The notes under the pieces were generated by a model, which saw only the letters and a program-made list of their open reading frames with translations, had not been told where the DNA came from and ran no database searches. From NCBI RefSeq assembly GCF_019219075.1, contig NZ_JAHUWJ010000023.1, positions 1 to 64,000 of the forward strand: 64,000 nucleotides of DNA. Direction: 5' to 3'. The stretch comes from Chitinophaga sp. sic0106 (lineage in GTDB: Bacteria > Bacteroidota > Bacteroidia > Chitinophagales > Chitinophagaceae). Shown piece by piece: positions 7,475 through 17,180 of this stretch. Numbering within the stretch: the stretch's first letter is position 1; each line of letters starts with the position of its first letter. Both the position numbers and the translations under genes were made by a program.

Positions 7475-10108
7475 TTATCGTACAATCGTTACCGTTCCCT
7501 TTAAACTGATAGTTTTTTGATTGATGTCTACCCCTTCTACCATCCAAACATAGGTGCCTACTGGTGCGCGCTGGCCATTGACGGTACCATCCCAACCTTT
7601 GAGATACGCTGTGGATGAATACATTAGCTTACCCCAGCGATCATATACCCGGAAGTAATTCATTTGCACGATGCCGACAGGCAGCGGTCGGAAAATATCA
7701 TTTTTTCCATCGCCGTTAGGAGAGAAGGCGTTAGGTATATAGATTTCCGGCCCTGTGAAAAATCTTACGAAAATATCATCGGTACCACTGCAGCCCTCCT
7801 GCGTATAGGCGGTAACGGTGTAGGTGATGTCCTTATCATAGGCCGCAAATGGGGTAGCGGTAGTGGTGGAACTGAGTCCGCTGGAGGGCGACCAGGTATA
7901 TCTCACACCTCCGGTAGCATGCAGCTGGAAGGGTGTACCCAGCATTACAATGGTATCGTTGCCGGCAAATGCCTGCACGGGTGGTACTACTTTTACCAAT
8001 GCAGTTGCAGTCACTTCCCGCGGGCATCCCAGTGTATCCGTTACCGTTACGGTAAATAAAGTGGTGTCGGTTGGCCTGGCCCAGGTGACGGCACTGCGTG
8101 GGTTTTCCACATAGTAGCTGGGCGACCAGGTATAATAGGCGCCACCGCTGGCACGTAACAATACCTTGCTTCCGCTGCAGATGGTTGAATCCGGTAAGGC
8201 GGCAGCACGGGGAGGATCTACTACTTTAAGGCCTACCGTATCACGGTCGTGGCATTTCCCCAGTTGTGCATGTATCTCATACTGCTGCAAGGGTGGCTGC
8301 GGTGTAACTATTGTTTGTAAGTCATTTCCAACAACGGTATTAGAACTGAGTTCTGTCCAGATATAACCAAAAGGACCGTCTGAACTGGCATACAACCTGA
8401 TTTCATCGCCGGTGCAAACGGTGCTGTCGCTCATCGCATTCACATGTATTTCCTGTCTAACATCTATGGCTACACGTTTTTCGGCAACACATTGCTCCTG
8501 GTCCGTAAAATACACGGTGTAAAAAGTATCTACCAAAGGAAATACCGTTGGTGTAGGCGTATTTTCATCAAATATCCGGTAGGTGGCCGGCTGCCAGGTG
8601 AATGTGCCAGGCACATCACTTGTGGCATTGAGCCGTAGTGAATCATTCACACAGATAACTGTATCAGCAGTCGTGTATAATGGCGGATGATCGTATACCG
8701 ATATGGTGGTGGTATCAAACTGCTCACAACCGAAGCTGGTGCGGGCGTACATGATTACCTGGTAATTACCTGTTCTGGTATAGGTGAATTGCGGGTTGCG
8801 CAGATTAGAACTGTCTGCCGCTATGCCGGTCCCGAAATCCCATTTGTAATAGGCCAGGGTTCCCATGTCGGTTCGGCTCCTGTCAGTAAACTGTACTGGC
8901 TTATCCACGCATCTGCCGGCGGTGATAAAATCTGTATTAAACACAGGGAACACAAATACTTTGGCCGTGGCGCTGTCGCCGCAGTTACTGCTTTTATCTA
9001 CATACAATTTTACAGTATATACGCCGGGAGTGGTATAAGTATGTGGCAGCGGTGCCGGGTCATTGGTGTCCAGGGTGGTGCCGTCTCCAAAGTCCCAGTG
9101 GTAAGGCTTTCCTAGCGTACTGTTATTGAGGAAGGTGACGGTCATGCTGCGGCATTCCGCATATTTATCCGGCATGGCGGCTACTACCTGTTTTACGCAG
9201 GTGGTTACGTTGATATGAAAATCTTTTCTGAGGGTACCTACGAGCTTTCCATTGCGTCTTTCTTCCACGCACACTGTTACCACGTATTTGCCCGGATCAG
9301 GCGCTATACCGCTGATAATACCGGTTTTGGAATCGATGGTGACACTGGGGCCTAACGGAGAGGCGCCGGAAAAGGGCGATACGTAATTGACATAATCGTA
9401 GGGCGGTGGAACTGCCGGGTCGGGAATACCGGTGTTGTTGGTGGCTCTGCCGCCTTTAAAGGCAGAACAAAAGGAATAGGTGAGTTCATCATTATCCTGA
9501 TCGCTGGCGGAAAAGTCGTACGTGAATTTCTTTCCGGCGCATACCAGAGTCGCTTCTTCCTTATTAAACTGCGGGCTTGAATTTTCGGGAATACCGTTTA
9601 GTCGTCCGGGTAGTTCGGTAAAGTAGGTGGCACCGGTTCCCTGGTTGCCTGCGGGGCCGTTCATATTTTCGGCGATGATGTTGACCATGAAATTATCGCG
9701 GCAGCAGCTTTGGAAGGCAACGGTATAGCCTTTGTCGTTAGGTGCTACGGTGATAGTAGTGGTGTAATACGCTACCTGGAAGCAAACGCGTGGCGGATTT
9801 ACGATGCAGGGATCAAACTGTGCCAGCTCTTTTTGCTCAAAGGATGACTGGCTTACGAGCGGGTTGGTATACGCTACGGAACCGGGACTATCGTTATTAT
9901 AAGTGGTGAGATAGGCGGAAACGGGCATTTCAGCGATATTCTGTCCGCTTTCACAGGTGCGGTACAGGCGCAGGGTTACCCGGTAAGTATAGTTTCCATT
10001 GGCTTCCTGTTGCAGGAAGGTGTAATACACTTGCCCTCCTATAATATGTTTGGCGTGCACGGCCAGCGTGCTCATCATACATATGAGGAGGTACAGTAGT
10101 TTTTTCAC
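7475..10108 (-). CDS. Large multi-PKD surface protein with T9SS type B C-terminal domain
   Basis: 877 residues. Signal peptide (about 1-19), the same N-terminal module as its neighbour (KHIIGGQVYYTF), PKD domains with HWDFGDGTTL and YKWDFGTG (about residues 335-470), then several Ig/PKD-like repeats carrying a YTWSPS or FTWQP signature. The C-terminus is the type B sorting domain (PEIYIPNAFSPNGDGKNDIF ... KGTVTIVR). It is a predicted T9SS cargo. The 62-base gap to the smaller paralog downstream and the shared strand suggest one transcript. The extra repeats account for the length difference, as expected from duplication followed by repeat expansion or loss. Confidence 0.85.
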   Translation of the reverse strand: MKKLLYLLICMMSTLAVHAKHIIGGQVYYTFLQQEANGNYTYRVTLRLYRTCESGQNIAEMPVSAYLTTYNNDSPGSVAYTNPLVSQSSFEQKELAQFDPCIVNPPRVCFQVAYYTTTITVAPNDKGYTVAFQSCCRDNFMVNIIAENMNGPAGNQGTGATYFTELPGRLNGIPENSSPQFNKEEATLVCAGKKFTYDFSASDQDNDELTYSFCSAFKGGRATNNTGIPDPAVPPPYDYVNYVSPFSGASPLGPSVTIDSKTGIISGIAPDPGKYVVTVCVEERRNGKLVGTLRKDFHINVTTCVKQVVAAMPDKYAECRSMTVTFLNNSTLGKPYHWDFGDGTTLDTNDPAPLPHTYTTPGVYTVKLYVDKSSNCGDSATAKVFVFPVFNTDFITAGRCVDKPVQFTDRSRTDMGTLAYYKWDFGTGIAADSSNLRNPQFTYTRTGNYQVIMYARTSFGCEQFDTTTISVYDHPPLYTTADTVICVNDSLRLNATSDVPGTFTWQPATYRIFDENTPTPTVFPLVDTFYTVYFTDQEQCVAEKRVAIDVRQEIHVNAMSDSTVCTGDEIRLYASSDGPFGYIWTELSSNTVVGNDLQTIVTPQPPLQQYEIHAQLGKCHDRDTVGLKVVDPPRAAALPDSTICSGSKVLLRASGGAYYTWSPSYYVENPRSAVTWARPTDTTLFTVTVTDTLGCPREVTATALVKVVPPVQAFAGNDTIVMLGTPFQLHATGGVRYTWSPSSGLSSTTTATPFAAYDKDITYTVTAYTQEGCSGTDDIFVRFFTGPEIYIPNAFSPNGDGKNDIFRPLPVGIVQMNYFRVYDRWGKLMYSSTAYLKGWDGTVNGQRAPVGTYVWMVEGVDINQKTISLKGTVTIVR

Positions 10109-10135
10109 AACCAGAAAGTGTTTGTCTGCCTGGTT

Positions 10136-10927
10136 TTAAAGCTGGCAGAATGAAATAAATTGGTTCAGTAAATGATTACTTTCTTCAATTTTTTCCCACA
10201 TTCCCATGTGTCCCACTTCTTCAAAGATGAATATGTTGCTGGTGTTGGGTAGCATTACCTGTTGCATTACGCCGGCAGGTGCTACTGCATTATCATCTTT
10301 CCCTATCACAAATAACATAGGAGCTGTTACTGAAGATAATAATCCGGTTAGATCGGGTCGTTGCATCATTGCATTGGTGTAGGCAATGAGTGATTCGTCG
10401 GGACATTGTGAGCACATATCGATACAAGCGTCTACCAGTTCGGGCTTATTCGTTTTGGTTGCCGGGCTAAACAGATTAGGGATCGTTTGCCGGATAAATA
10501 GTTTGCCACCATGTTGCCGGATAAATTCGATGGATTTCCTGCGTGTATCTTTTTTTTCCGCTGTGTCAGCCGCTGCTGTTGAATGAAAGAGGCCAAGTCC
10601 TTTGATCACTTCCGGGTGTTGCTGTTGCAGGGCGAGTGCAACGTAACCTCCCATGGAGTGACCGATTACTACCGTTTCTTTTATATTTTCTGCTAACAGT
10701 ATTGAATATACGTAGTCTGCCATGGCAGCAATGGTAAGCCCCGCTGTGAGGGGCGACTTTCCGGTGCCTGGGAGGTCGGGTACTATCACCCGGTAATCCT
10801 TGCTCAGGTGCTCCTGTTGTGCTTTCCACACCTCGCTGTTTTCTGAAAATCCGTGAAGGAGTACTACTGCCGGGCCCTGTCCGATATCCTGATAGGTGCC
10901 ATTTCCATTATTGATTGTTTTCCACAT
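10136..10927 (-). CDS. Alpha/beta-fold hydrolase
   Basis: 263 residues. Met at 10927 (MWKTINNGNG) is chosen; a start 12 codons earlier lies deep in lnt and adds only a low-complexity tail. Features in order: oxyanion loop LLHGFSENSEVW, nucleophile elbow GHSMGG (Ser about residue 93), a cap region, an acid in IGKDDNAV, and the catalytic His in EEVGHMGMWE. A full triad is therefore present. The substrate is unknown; it resembles small esterases or meta-cleavage-type hydrolases. Its first 20 bases overlap the end of lnt, so the two are probably translated from one message. Confidence 0.88.
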   Translation of the reverse strand: MWKTINNGNGTYQDIGQGPAVVLLHGFSENSEVWKAQQEHLSKDYRVIVPDLPGTGKSPLTAGLTIAAMADYVYSILLAENIKETVVIGHSMGGYVALALQQQHPEVIKGLGLFHSTAAADTAEKKDTRRKSIEFIRQHGGKLFIRQTIPNLFSPATKTNKPELVDACIDMCSQCPDESLIAYTNAMMQRPDLTGLLSSVTAPMLFVIGKDDNAVAPAGVMQQVMLPNTSNIFIFEEVGHMGMWEKIEESNHLLNQFISFCQL

Positions 10928-12521
10928 TTCTGATACCTGGAATGAACCGTGAAAAAATAGCATGTATCAGTAACAAGATACAAAATATTATTGCTCCTCT
11001 CGAAATAAGATCTCCATATTTTACGTAGAACGTAAGATCATACCGCGGTGTTACAGGTGCTTTAAAAACAGCTGGTTCCCAGTAGGGTTGCGGTTGGTAG
11101 ATGTTACCCAGGGGGTCTACCACTGCGGAAATACCGGTATTGGCACTGCGGGCAACCCATTTCCGCGTTTCTATCGCACGCAGGCGGGCATATTGCATAT
11201 GTTGGCGGTGGCCTTCTGTATTACCCCACCAGCCATCGTTGGTGATGATTACCAGCAGGTTGGCGCCTGCGCTGGCACGGGAGGCTACATAGTTACTGAA
11301 TACGGATTCATAACAGATGGTGGGAAATATGTTGATGTTATTTGCCGGGTCTGTCAGCATCTCACTGGCAGGCGTACGGCCGTAGCTCCCGCTGATGCCG
11401 CCCATATCCAGCGCCACTTTTTTCATGAAATTGAAATAGCGCACATAGGGTACCAGCTCCACACCAGGTACCAGCTCATACTTATGATAAATTTGGATGG
11501 AATGCGAAGTGTCGATTTGTAGGGCACTGTTGAAGGCGTCCCAGTGGGTGCCGTCTTCCATGGTGCGACTACCTTCTGCCGCTTCCTCCGGCTGGCGGTA
11601 TTGCTTTAGGGTAACGGCGCCGGTGATCACTTTCGCATGCGGGTAGGCACGCAGGAATTCCCGTATAGCGGTCACCTCAGGAGTGTAGTTCAGTTGCTCT
11701 TCCCAGCCGCCCTGCGGAAATAGCGCGGTTTCCGGCCAAATGATATAACGGGTATTGCTATCTGTTTTTTCTTTGGATAGAGAGATGAGTTTTTCGACCT
11801 GCTGCATGGAATTGCCCCCGGCAAATTTCTCGTCATAAGGGTCAATATTCGGTTGCACTACCACTACATTGATTTGTTTAGTGGGATCATCCGGGACAGG
11901 GTGGATGAGCAGATTAACCAACAGCGGCAGCAGCACTGCTATCGCAGGCTTCCATATCTCTCTTTTACAAAACTCTGCAAATGAATAATCGTGTATGCGT
12001 GCCCGTTTCCATGCTGCATAAATCAGGATATTGCTCAGCAATACCCACACAGTACCGCCGCTGGCGCCGGTAAATTCATACCACTGCACCCAGCCGGGGT
12101 GCATGGCAAAGCCATTGCCGAGTACCAGCCATGGCCAGCTCAGCTCCCAGGTTTGGTGAATATATTCAAACGTAAGCCAGTATACGATCAGTGCAAAGTA
12201 GCTACTGGTGGCTGACAGGCGGCGGCGACTATTTTTATACATCACCCAGGGGATGGTCATCAGGAAGGCGTTAAAGCTATTGGCAAAAACGCCGCTGGCA
12301 GGTACAGGGGTATTGCCTACCCACCAGGTACTGGCCGCATTCCAGATGAGAAAGGCGAGGAATATAAGCCCGAAATAGGCCCCCTTATGCTTTACCTTCT
12401 CTGTAATATAAAACAAGGGCGTAAGGGCAATAAAAATTAGCGGGGTAAGCGGCATGGTGGGCCAGGAGAGCCAGAGCAGCAATCCGCTTACTATACTTAA
12501 AATGATAATGCGCAGGTTCAT
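10908..12521 (-). CDS. lnt: Apolipoprotein N-acyltransferase
   Basis: 537 residues, close to the usual length. The N-terminal half is a multi-spanning membrane region (about residues 1-210). A periplasmic nitrilase-like domain follows with the three catalytic residues visible: Glu in IIWPETALFP (about 263), Lys in YHKYELVPGVELVPY, and Cys in FPTICYESVF. A final membrane segment closes the protein. It adds the third acyl chain to lipoproteins from phospholipid donors in the inner membrane. This fits the several lipoproteins encoded in the window. The minus-strand sequence TATCTTCG just upstream (complement of 12549-12556) is a near match to the -7 box. Confidence 0.95.
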   Translation of the reverse strand: MNLRIIILSIVSGLLLWLSWPTMPLTPLIFIALTPLFYITEKVKHKGAYFGLIFLAFLIWNAASTWWVGNTPVPASGVFANSFNAFLMTIPWVMYKNSRRRLSATSSYFALIVYWLTFEYIHQTWELSWPWLVLGNGFAMHPGWVQWYEFTGASGGTVWVLLSNILIYAAWKRARIHDYSFAEFCKREIWKPAIAVLLPLLVNLLIHPVPDDPTKQINVVVVQPNIDPYDEKFAGGNSMQQVEKLISLSKEKTDSNTRYIIWPETALFPQGGWEEQLNYTPEVTAIREFLRAYPHAKVITGAVTLKQYRQPEEAAEGSRTMEDGTHWDAFNSALQIDTSHSIQIYHKYELVPGVELVPYVRYFNFMKKVALDMGGISGSYGRTPASEMLTDPANNINIFPTICYESVFSNYVASRASAGANLLVIITNDGWWGNTEGHRQHMQYARLRAIETRKWVARSANTGISAVVDPLGNIYQPQPYWEPAVFKAPVTPRYDLTFYVKYGDLISRGAIIFCILLLIHAIFSRFIPGIRNVENNQ

Positions 12522-12620
12522 ATTCGTATTTCAGGAATAGATGGCAACGAAGATAAGCGGGGAATGGAACAAAACAAAAGACGGCATGCTATTATAACAT
12601 GATATTAAAGCTTCCGGAAA

Positions 12621-12661
12621 GAAAAACACCGCAGTCCATACAGGTGGTACGAACTGCGGTG
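12621..12661 (-). terminator. Terminator after guaB
   Basis: A perfect 9-bp stem (12627-12635 / 12653-12661, CACCGCAGT / ACTGCGGTG) is followed on the minus strand by a T-run. It lies about 25 bases after the guaB stop. Confidence 0.75.
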
Positions 12662-12684
12662 CGTTATCATTTAACTGCTTAAGC

Positions 12685-14157
12685 TTATCTGCTGTAGTTA
12701 GGTGCTTCTTTGGTGATTACCACATCATGCGGGTGGTTTTCTTTAACAGTAGCAGCCGTGATTTTCACAAATTGTGCCCCCTGCAAAGTTTTCACATCTT
12801 TAGAACCTGTGAGGCCCATCCCTGCACGAAGTCCACCTACAAACTGCTGGATAACTTCTGACAGGTAGCCTTTGTAAGGTACGCGACCTACGATACCTTC
12901 CGGAACCAGTTTTTTGATATCATCTTCATCCTGGAAGTAGCGGTCTTTACTGCCTTCCTGCATGGCTTCGATAGAACCCATACCACGGTAGGATTTGAAC
13001 TTACGACCTTCGTAGATGATGGTTTCTCCGGGAGATTCTTCCACACCGGCGAAGATAGAACCAGCCATGATGCAGGAAGCACCGGCAGCAAGCGCTTTCA
13101 CCATATCACCGGTATAACGGATACCACCATCGGCGATTACCGGAATACCTTGTTTTTTCAGGGCATCAGCAGCGTCCATTACAGCGCTCAGCTGAGGGAA
13201 ACCGGCACCGGTTACGATACGGGTAGTACAGATGGAACCAGGTCCAACACCTACTTTTACCGCATCAGCACCAGCGGCAGCGAGTGCGAGCGCACCTTCT
13301 GCAGTGGCCACGTTACCAGCAATCACCTGTAATTTAGGGAATGCTTTTTTCAGCTTTTTCAGGGTGTTGAGTACTGCGATGGAATGGCCATGGGAGCTGT
13401 CCAGGCAAACTACGTCAACGCCTACATTAATCAGTGCCTGTGCACGATCCAGTACGTCAGGGGTGATACCCAGTGCCGCACCTACCAGCAAACGGCCAAA
13501 TTCGTCTTTTACTGCATTTGGATAGCTGGTGAGCTGGAGGATGTCACGATAAGTGATCAGGCCTACCAGTTTACCTTGCTTGTTCACTACCGGCAGCTTT
13601 TCAATCTTGTATTGCTGGAGAATTTTTTCCGCCTTTTTCAGGTCGGTGCCTTCAGGAGCGGTAATCAGCTTTTCGCTGGTCATCACTTCTTTTACGAGGC
13701 GTTTTTTATTTTTTTCGAAACGCAGGTCCCTGTTGGTCAGAATGCCGATCAGTTTGCTGGCGTTATCAACGATTGGAATACCACCAATGCCGTTTTCTTT
13801 CATGAGTCTCAGGGCCTCACCGATGGTAGCATCTGGCTGTAAGGTAACGGGGTCCATAATCAGACCGCTTTCGCTACGTTTCACCCGGCGAACCATTTCG
13901 GCTTGTCTTTCAATACTCATGTTTTTGTGGAGAATACCTATTCCACCCTCTCTCGCCAGAGCGATAGCCAGATTGGCTTCCGTAACAGTATCCATAGCGG
14001 CAGATATCATCGGTAAATTGAGCCGTATGTTTTTTGTTAATTGCGTAGAGATATTTACATCTTTCGGATGAACTTCAGAGTAGGCCGGGACGAGGAGTAC
14101 ATCATCAAATGTCAGTCCGTCAGCTACAAATTTGGGTTTAGATTTTCCCGCAGGCAT
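12685..14157 (-). CDS. guaB: Inosine-5'-monophosphate dehydrogenase
   Basis: 490 residues, the standard length. It oxidises IMP to XMP with NAD+, the committed step to GMP. The TIM barrel is interrupted by a CBS pair (about residues 95-205). The catalytic loop GPGSICTTRIVTGAG carries the active-site Cys (about 305). The flap region follows with SKDRYFQ. GLTFDDVLLVPAYSEV at the N-terminus is typical. It is a single gene with a promoter box at 14194-14201 and its own terminator. Confidence 0.97.
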   Translation of the reverse strand: MPAGKSKPKFVADGLTFDDVLLVPAYSEVHPKDVNISTQLTKNIRLNLPMISAAMDTVTEANLAIALAREGGIGILHKNMSIERQAEMVRRVKRSESGLIMDPVTLQPDATIGEALRLMKENGIGGIPIVDNASKLIGILTNRDLRFEKNKKRLVKEVMTSEKLITAPEGTDLKKAEKILQQYKIEKLPVVNKQGKLVGLITYRDILQLTSYPNAVKDEFGRLLVGAALGITPDVLDRAQALINVGVDVVCLDSSHGHSIAVLNTLKKLKKAFPKLQVIAGNVATAEGALALAAAGADAVKVGVGPGSICTTRIVTGAGFPQLSAVMDAADALKKQGIPVIADGGIRYTGDMVKALAAGASCIMAGSIFAGVEESPGETIIYEGRKFKSYRGMGSIEAMQEGSKDRYFQDEDDIKKLVPEGIVGRVPYKGYLSEVIQQFVGGLRAGMGLTGSKDVKTLQGAQFVKITAATVKENHPHDVVITKEAPNYSR

Positions 14158-14193
14158 GATGCAACTATTTGTCAGTTAAAAAATAATTGCACG

Positions 14194-14201
14194 CAAATGT
14201 A
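14194..14201 (-). promoter_or_regulatory. Bacteroidota -7 box (TACATTTG) for guaB
   Basis: An exact TAnnTTTG match on the minus strand, 37 bases upstream of the guaB ATG. Confidence 0.5.
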
Positions 14202-14265
14202 CGCCTATTTGCGCAATAAATAAAATTTCACTGTTAAGCAGTTGTGAATTTATATTTCCTGACGC

Positions 14266-15372
14266 TCAAATGACAGGTTCATATACCTGCCCGGGCAAAC
14301 ATTTTACCAGGCATTGCATTTCCAGGTTAAACATAGCCACTGCCACCTGGCTGCCGCTCAGGCGGCTAAGTATATAAATTTCTTCCAGATGTAGCCGTTT
14401 ACGTTGGGTGAAGAGTTGCATAATGGTTTGTTCCTCCAGAGATAGTTCCACAAACATGGCCGCCTGCCGGCTTACTATGGGCCTTGCCGCCTGCTTGTCC
14501 CATCCCATAGCGGTTAGTATATCCGCGGCACCGGTGATCAGCGTGGCCTTGTTTTCCCGGATCAGCTCATGGCATCCGGCGGCATACCATTCGCCTACAT
14601 GGCCGGGAACACAGAATACATCCCTGTTATAGCCATTTGCCAGGTCGGCGGTGATCAGCGAACCGCCTTTAATACCACTTTCTATCACCACCGTAGCATC
14701 AGCCAAACCTGCCACTATGCGGTTTCGTTTAGGGAAATTCTGCCTGTCGGGCAAAGTATTACTGGGGTAATCGGTCAATAATCCGCCGCATTGCTGCATA
14801 CTTTCGGCTACCTGCTGGTGTACCGCCGGGTATATCCGGTCGAGTCCATGTGCCAGTACGCCGATGGTGGGAGTCTTGGCTGCCACCGCAGTACTATGCG
14901 ATAAGATATCGATGCCATAAGCCAGGCCACTCACAATGGTAACACCGTTATCACACAGTTCCTTTACGAGCTGCCCGCATACCTTAACGCCATAGGGCGA
15001 TGGCTGCCTGGTGCCTACGATGCTCACCATCCGGGCCGTATTGAGTGAGGCATTGCCCTTGAAATACAGCAGGGCAGGGGCATCCACGCAATTACGCAAT
15101 CTTCCCGGATAGTTTTCATCTCTATAAAAAATAACCTGGATATCATTGTCGGTAATGAATGCCAGTTCCTTTTCTATGGATTCAAAATCTTTGAAATGCT
15201 TAATGGCGCGGGCTTTTACGCTACCTACCTGTTCGATTTTTTCCAGCTCGTGCAGGCGGGCAGTAAAAATATCGGTAGCAGTGGGAAAGTAATCCAGCAG
15301 TTTCCGGATGGTGATGTCACCGATCATGGGAACCCTGGTTAATGCAATCTGGTACATTAATTCGGAGGGCAT
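14266..15372 (-). CDS. dprA: DNA-processing protein DprA
   Basis: 368 residues from the ATG at 15372; a TTG three codons earlier is also possible. It has an N-terminal helix-hairpin-helix/SAM-like region, then the DprA Rossmann-like domain with IVGTRQPSPYG, IVSGLAYGID, and GVLAHGLDRIYP (about residues 115-280), then a C-terminal winged-helix (DML1-like) domain (about 300-368). DprA binds incoming single-stranded DNA and loads RecA during natural transformation. No other competence gene is nearby. It is divergent from the e(P4) phosphatase gene. Confidence 0.93.
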   Translation of the reverse strand: MPSELMYQIALTRVPMIGDITIRKLLDYFPTATDIFTARLHELEKIEQVGSVKARAIKHFKDFESIEKELAFITDNDIQVIFYRDENYPGRLRNCVDAPALLYFKGNASLNTARMVSIVGTRQPSPYGVKVCGQLVKELCDNGVTIVSGLAYGIDILSHSTAVAAKTPTIGVLAHGLDRIYPAVHQQVAESMQQCGGLLTDYPSNTLPDRQNFPKRNRIVAGLADATVVIESGIKGGSLITADLANGYNRDVFCVPGHVGEWYAAGCHELIRENKATLITGAADILTAMGWDKQAARPIVSRQAAMFVELSLEEQTIMQLFTQRKRLHLEEIYILSRLSGSQVAVAMFNLEMQCLVKCLPGQVYEPVI

Positions 15373-15437
15373 AACAAACAATTTTAGTCCTTCAAATTAC
15401 AATTTATCCATTGTAGTTTTTTCTTGTTCAGGTGATT

Positions 15438-15445
15438 TATTTTTG
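15438..15445 (+). promoter_or_regulatory. Bacteroidota -7 box (TATTTTTG) for the e(P4) gene
   Basis: An exact TAnnTTTG match 20 bases upstream of the ATG at 15466, in the spacer shared with divergent dprA. Confidence 0.5.
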
Positions 15446-15465
15446 CAACAACCAATTTATATTTT

Positions 15466-16275
15466 ATGAAGATGATAAGGCTTTGGGGAATAGTATTACT
15501 GGCAGGTTTGGCAGCTTGTAAAACCGGACAACCTGTGACGGGTAACCATACATCCAACACGGTGCTGGTACCACAGGGAGTAGCATGGGCAGCCTTGTGG
15601 CAACAGCAGTCGGGCGAGTACAAGGCATTGTGTTTACAGGCATACCAGCTGGCGGCTTTACGTCTGGATCAATACCTGGCACAATCTCATGGGAAACCGC
15701 TGGCAGTAGTGACCGACATCGACGAAACGGTACTGGATAACAGCCCCTATTCCGTTCATCAGTCATTGAATAAAAAAGGTTACGATGAAAAAAGCTGGGC
15801 AGAATGGACCGCCAAAGCTGTGGCCGACACGGTACCTGGCGCACCGGCGTTCTTTAAATACGCCGCCTCCAAAGGAGTACAGGTGTTTTATATAACTAAC
15901 AGGCAGGAGTCAGAACGTGCTGCCACCCTCAAAAATTTGCAGCGGTTCAATTTCCCCTACACCGATGACCAGCATCTGCTGCTGAAAACAACCACCTCCG
16001 GCAAGGAACCCCGCCGCCAGCAAGTGTTGCAGCAGTATGATATCGTGATGCTCTTTGGAGATAACCTGAGTGATTTTTCAGCTATTTTCGATAAAAAACC
16101 TGTCGAAGAAAGAAATTCAGCCGCGCTGAAATCCAGTGCTGAATTCGGTTCCCGCTTTATTGTACTGCCCAATCCTATGTATGGCGACTGGGAAGGAGCT
16201 TTATATAATTTCCAATACAAATTAACGGAGCAGCAGAAGGACTCCATCATGCAGGCTACTTTAAAAAACTATTAG
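15466..16275 (+). CDS. 5'-nucleotidase, lipoprotein e(P4)-type acid phosphatase
   Basis: 269 residues. The N-terminal signal ends in a lipobox (LAGLAAC), so it is a predicted lipoprotein. HAD-type phosphatase motif I is DIDETVLDNSPY (about residues 83-94), with Asp as nucleophile. Other HAD motifs include YITNR (motif II Thr) and LFGDNLSDFS (motif IV Asp cluster). The e(P4) family dephosphorylates nucleotides in the periplasm or at the outer membrane, allowing nucleoside uptake. It is a single gene between a promoter box at 15438 and a strong terminator at 16300. Confidence 0.93.
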   Translation: MKMIRLWGIVLLAGLAACKTGQPVTGNHTSNTVLVPQGVAWAALWQQQSGEYKALCLQAYQLAALRLDQYLAQSHGKPLAVVTDIDETVLDNSPYSVHQSLNKKGYDEKSWAEWTAKAVADTVPGAPAFFKYAASKGVQVFYITNRQESERAATLKNLQRFNFPYTDDQHLLLKTTTSGKEPRRQQVLQQYDIVMLFGDNLSDFSAIFDKKPVEERNSAALKSSAEFGSRFIVLPNPMYGDWEGALYNFQYKLTEQQKDSIMQATLKNY

Positions 16276-16299
16276 GCATACTCGGAGCCGGCAGGACTG

Positions 16300-16337
16300 C
16301 CCCAATAACACCCACGGTGTTATTGGGGTATTTTTTT
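16300..16337 (+). terminator. Strong intrinsic terminator
   Basis: A perfect 13-bp stem (16300-16312 / 16316-16328) with a CAC loop, followed by TATTTTTTT. It lies 25 bases after the e(P4) stop and isolates it from the sigma factor gene. Confidence 0.9.
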
Positions 16338-16518
16338 GAGTGGGAGTGTCCACTTTGCGGTTCAGTAACGTCTTTATCCGGAATGATTACCCGCTGTACC
16401 GCCAACATACCACCAGATGTTGGTGAATACCGCGTTTTTTCTATTTGGGGTAGAATTCTACAAAACATTATCTTACCTTGTTTCTGATTAATGTTTGTAC
16501 AGTAAATGAACAATTGAA

Positions 16519-17118
16519 TTGTCAACCAAAATAGTACTGGAGGAAAAAGAGTTATTACATCAGGCAGCTGAAGGCAACAGGGAGGCATATGGAAAATTGT
16601 ATGCTCATTTTTACGATTCCCTATATCATTCCCTTTCATTTCTGGTAAAATCAGAAACAGAGGCAGAAGAACTCATTCAGGATGCTTTCGTAAAGGCCTG
16701 GGTAAGCCGTGAAACGCTGGCCCTGGTCCGGTCGTTTGGTGACTATATCTTCACGGTTGCCAAAAATCTCCGCATTGATAAAATACGGAGTCGCCATACC
16801 CGCACCAACGCAGAAAATACCTATCAGGAACACCGGCCGGAGTCAGATCCGTTGTCGGATGATATTTATTTGTATAAACAATATTACGAAACTGCCTGGG
16901 CTGCTGTACAGCAGCTGCATGGTAAAAAGAAATCCATCTTCCTGCTACGGACCCAGGAAGGACTTACACTCCAGGAAATTGCTGACCGCGAAGGGATCAG
17001 CAGGTCCGCTGTTAAAAAACATCTCTATACCGCACTGGAGCAAATGAAATCTGCTTTGGTGAAAAATGGGGAATGGGTGTCCTTATTCATCCTGTGCGTC
17101 TTACAATCCACGCTATAA
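16519..17118 (+). CDS. ECF-type RNA polymerase sigma factor of the SusCD locus
   Basis: 199 residues with a TTG start; the only nearby ATG (16505) runs into a stop after three codons. Region 2 spans about residues 25-95 (AEELIQDAFVKAWVSRE, then FTVAKNLRIDKIRSR). Region 4 spans about 130-185 and carries an HTH (LTLQEIADREGISRSAVKKHL). It is typical of the Bacteroides-expansion ECF sigma factors paired with FecR anti-sigma factors. It stands 62 bases before the FecR gene and is expected to drive the downstream SusC/SusD operon when released. Confidence 0.92.
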   Translation: MSTKIVLEEKELLHQAAEGNREAYGKLYAHFYDSLYHSLSFLVKSETEAEELIQDAFVKAWVSRETLALVRSFGDYIFTVAKNLRIDKIRSRHTRTNAENTYQEHRPESDPLSDDIYLYKQYYETAWAAVQQLHGKKKSIFLLRTQEGLTLQEIADREGISRSAVKKHLYTALEQMKSALVKNGEWVSLFILCVLQSTL

Positions 17119-17180
17119 AAATATTTTTTTTGAAAAGGTGTCCATTTCCTTTTTCACTTACGTCTATCTATTAACAGCAT

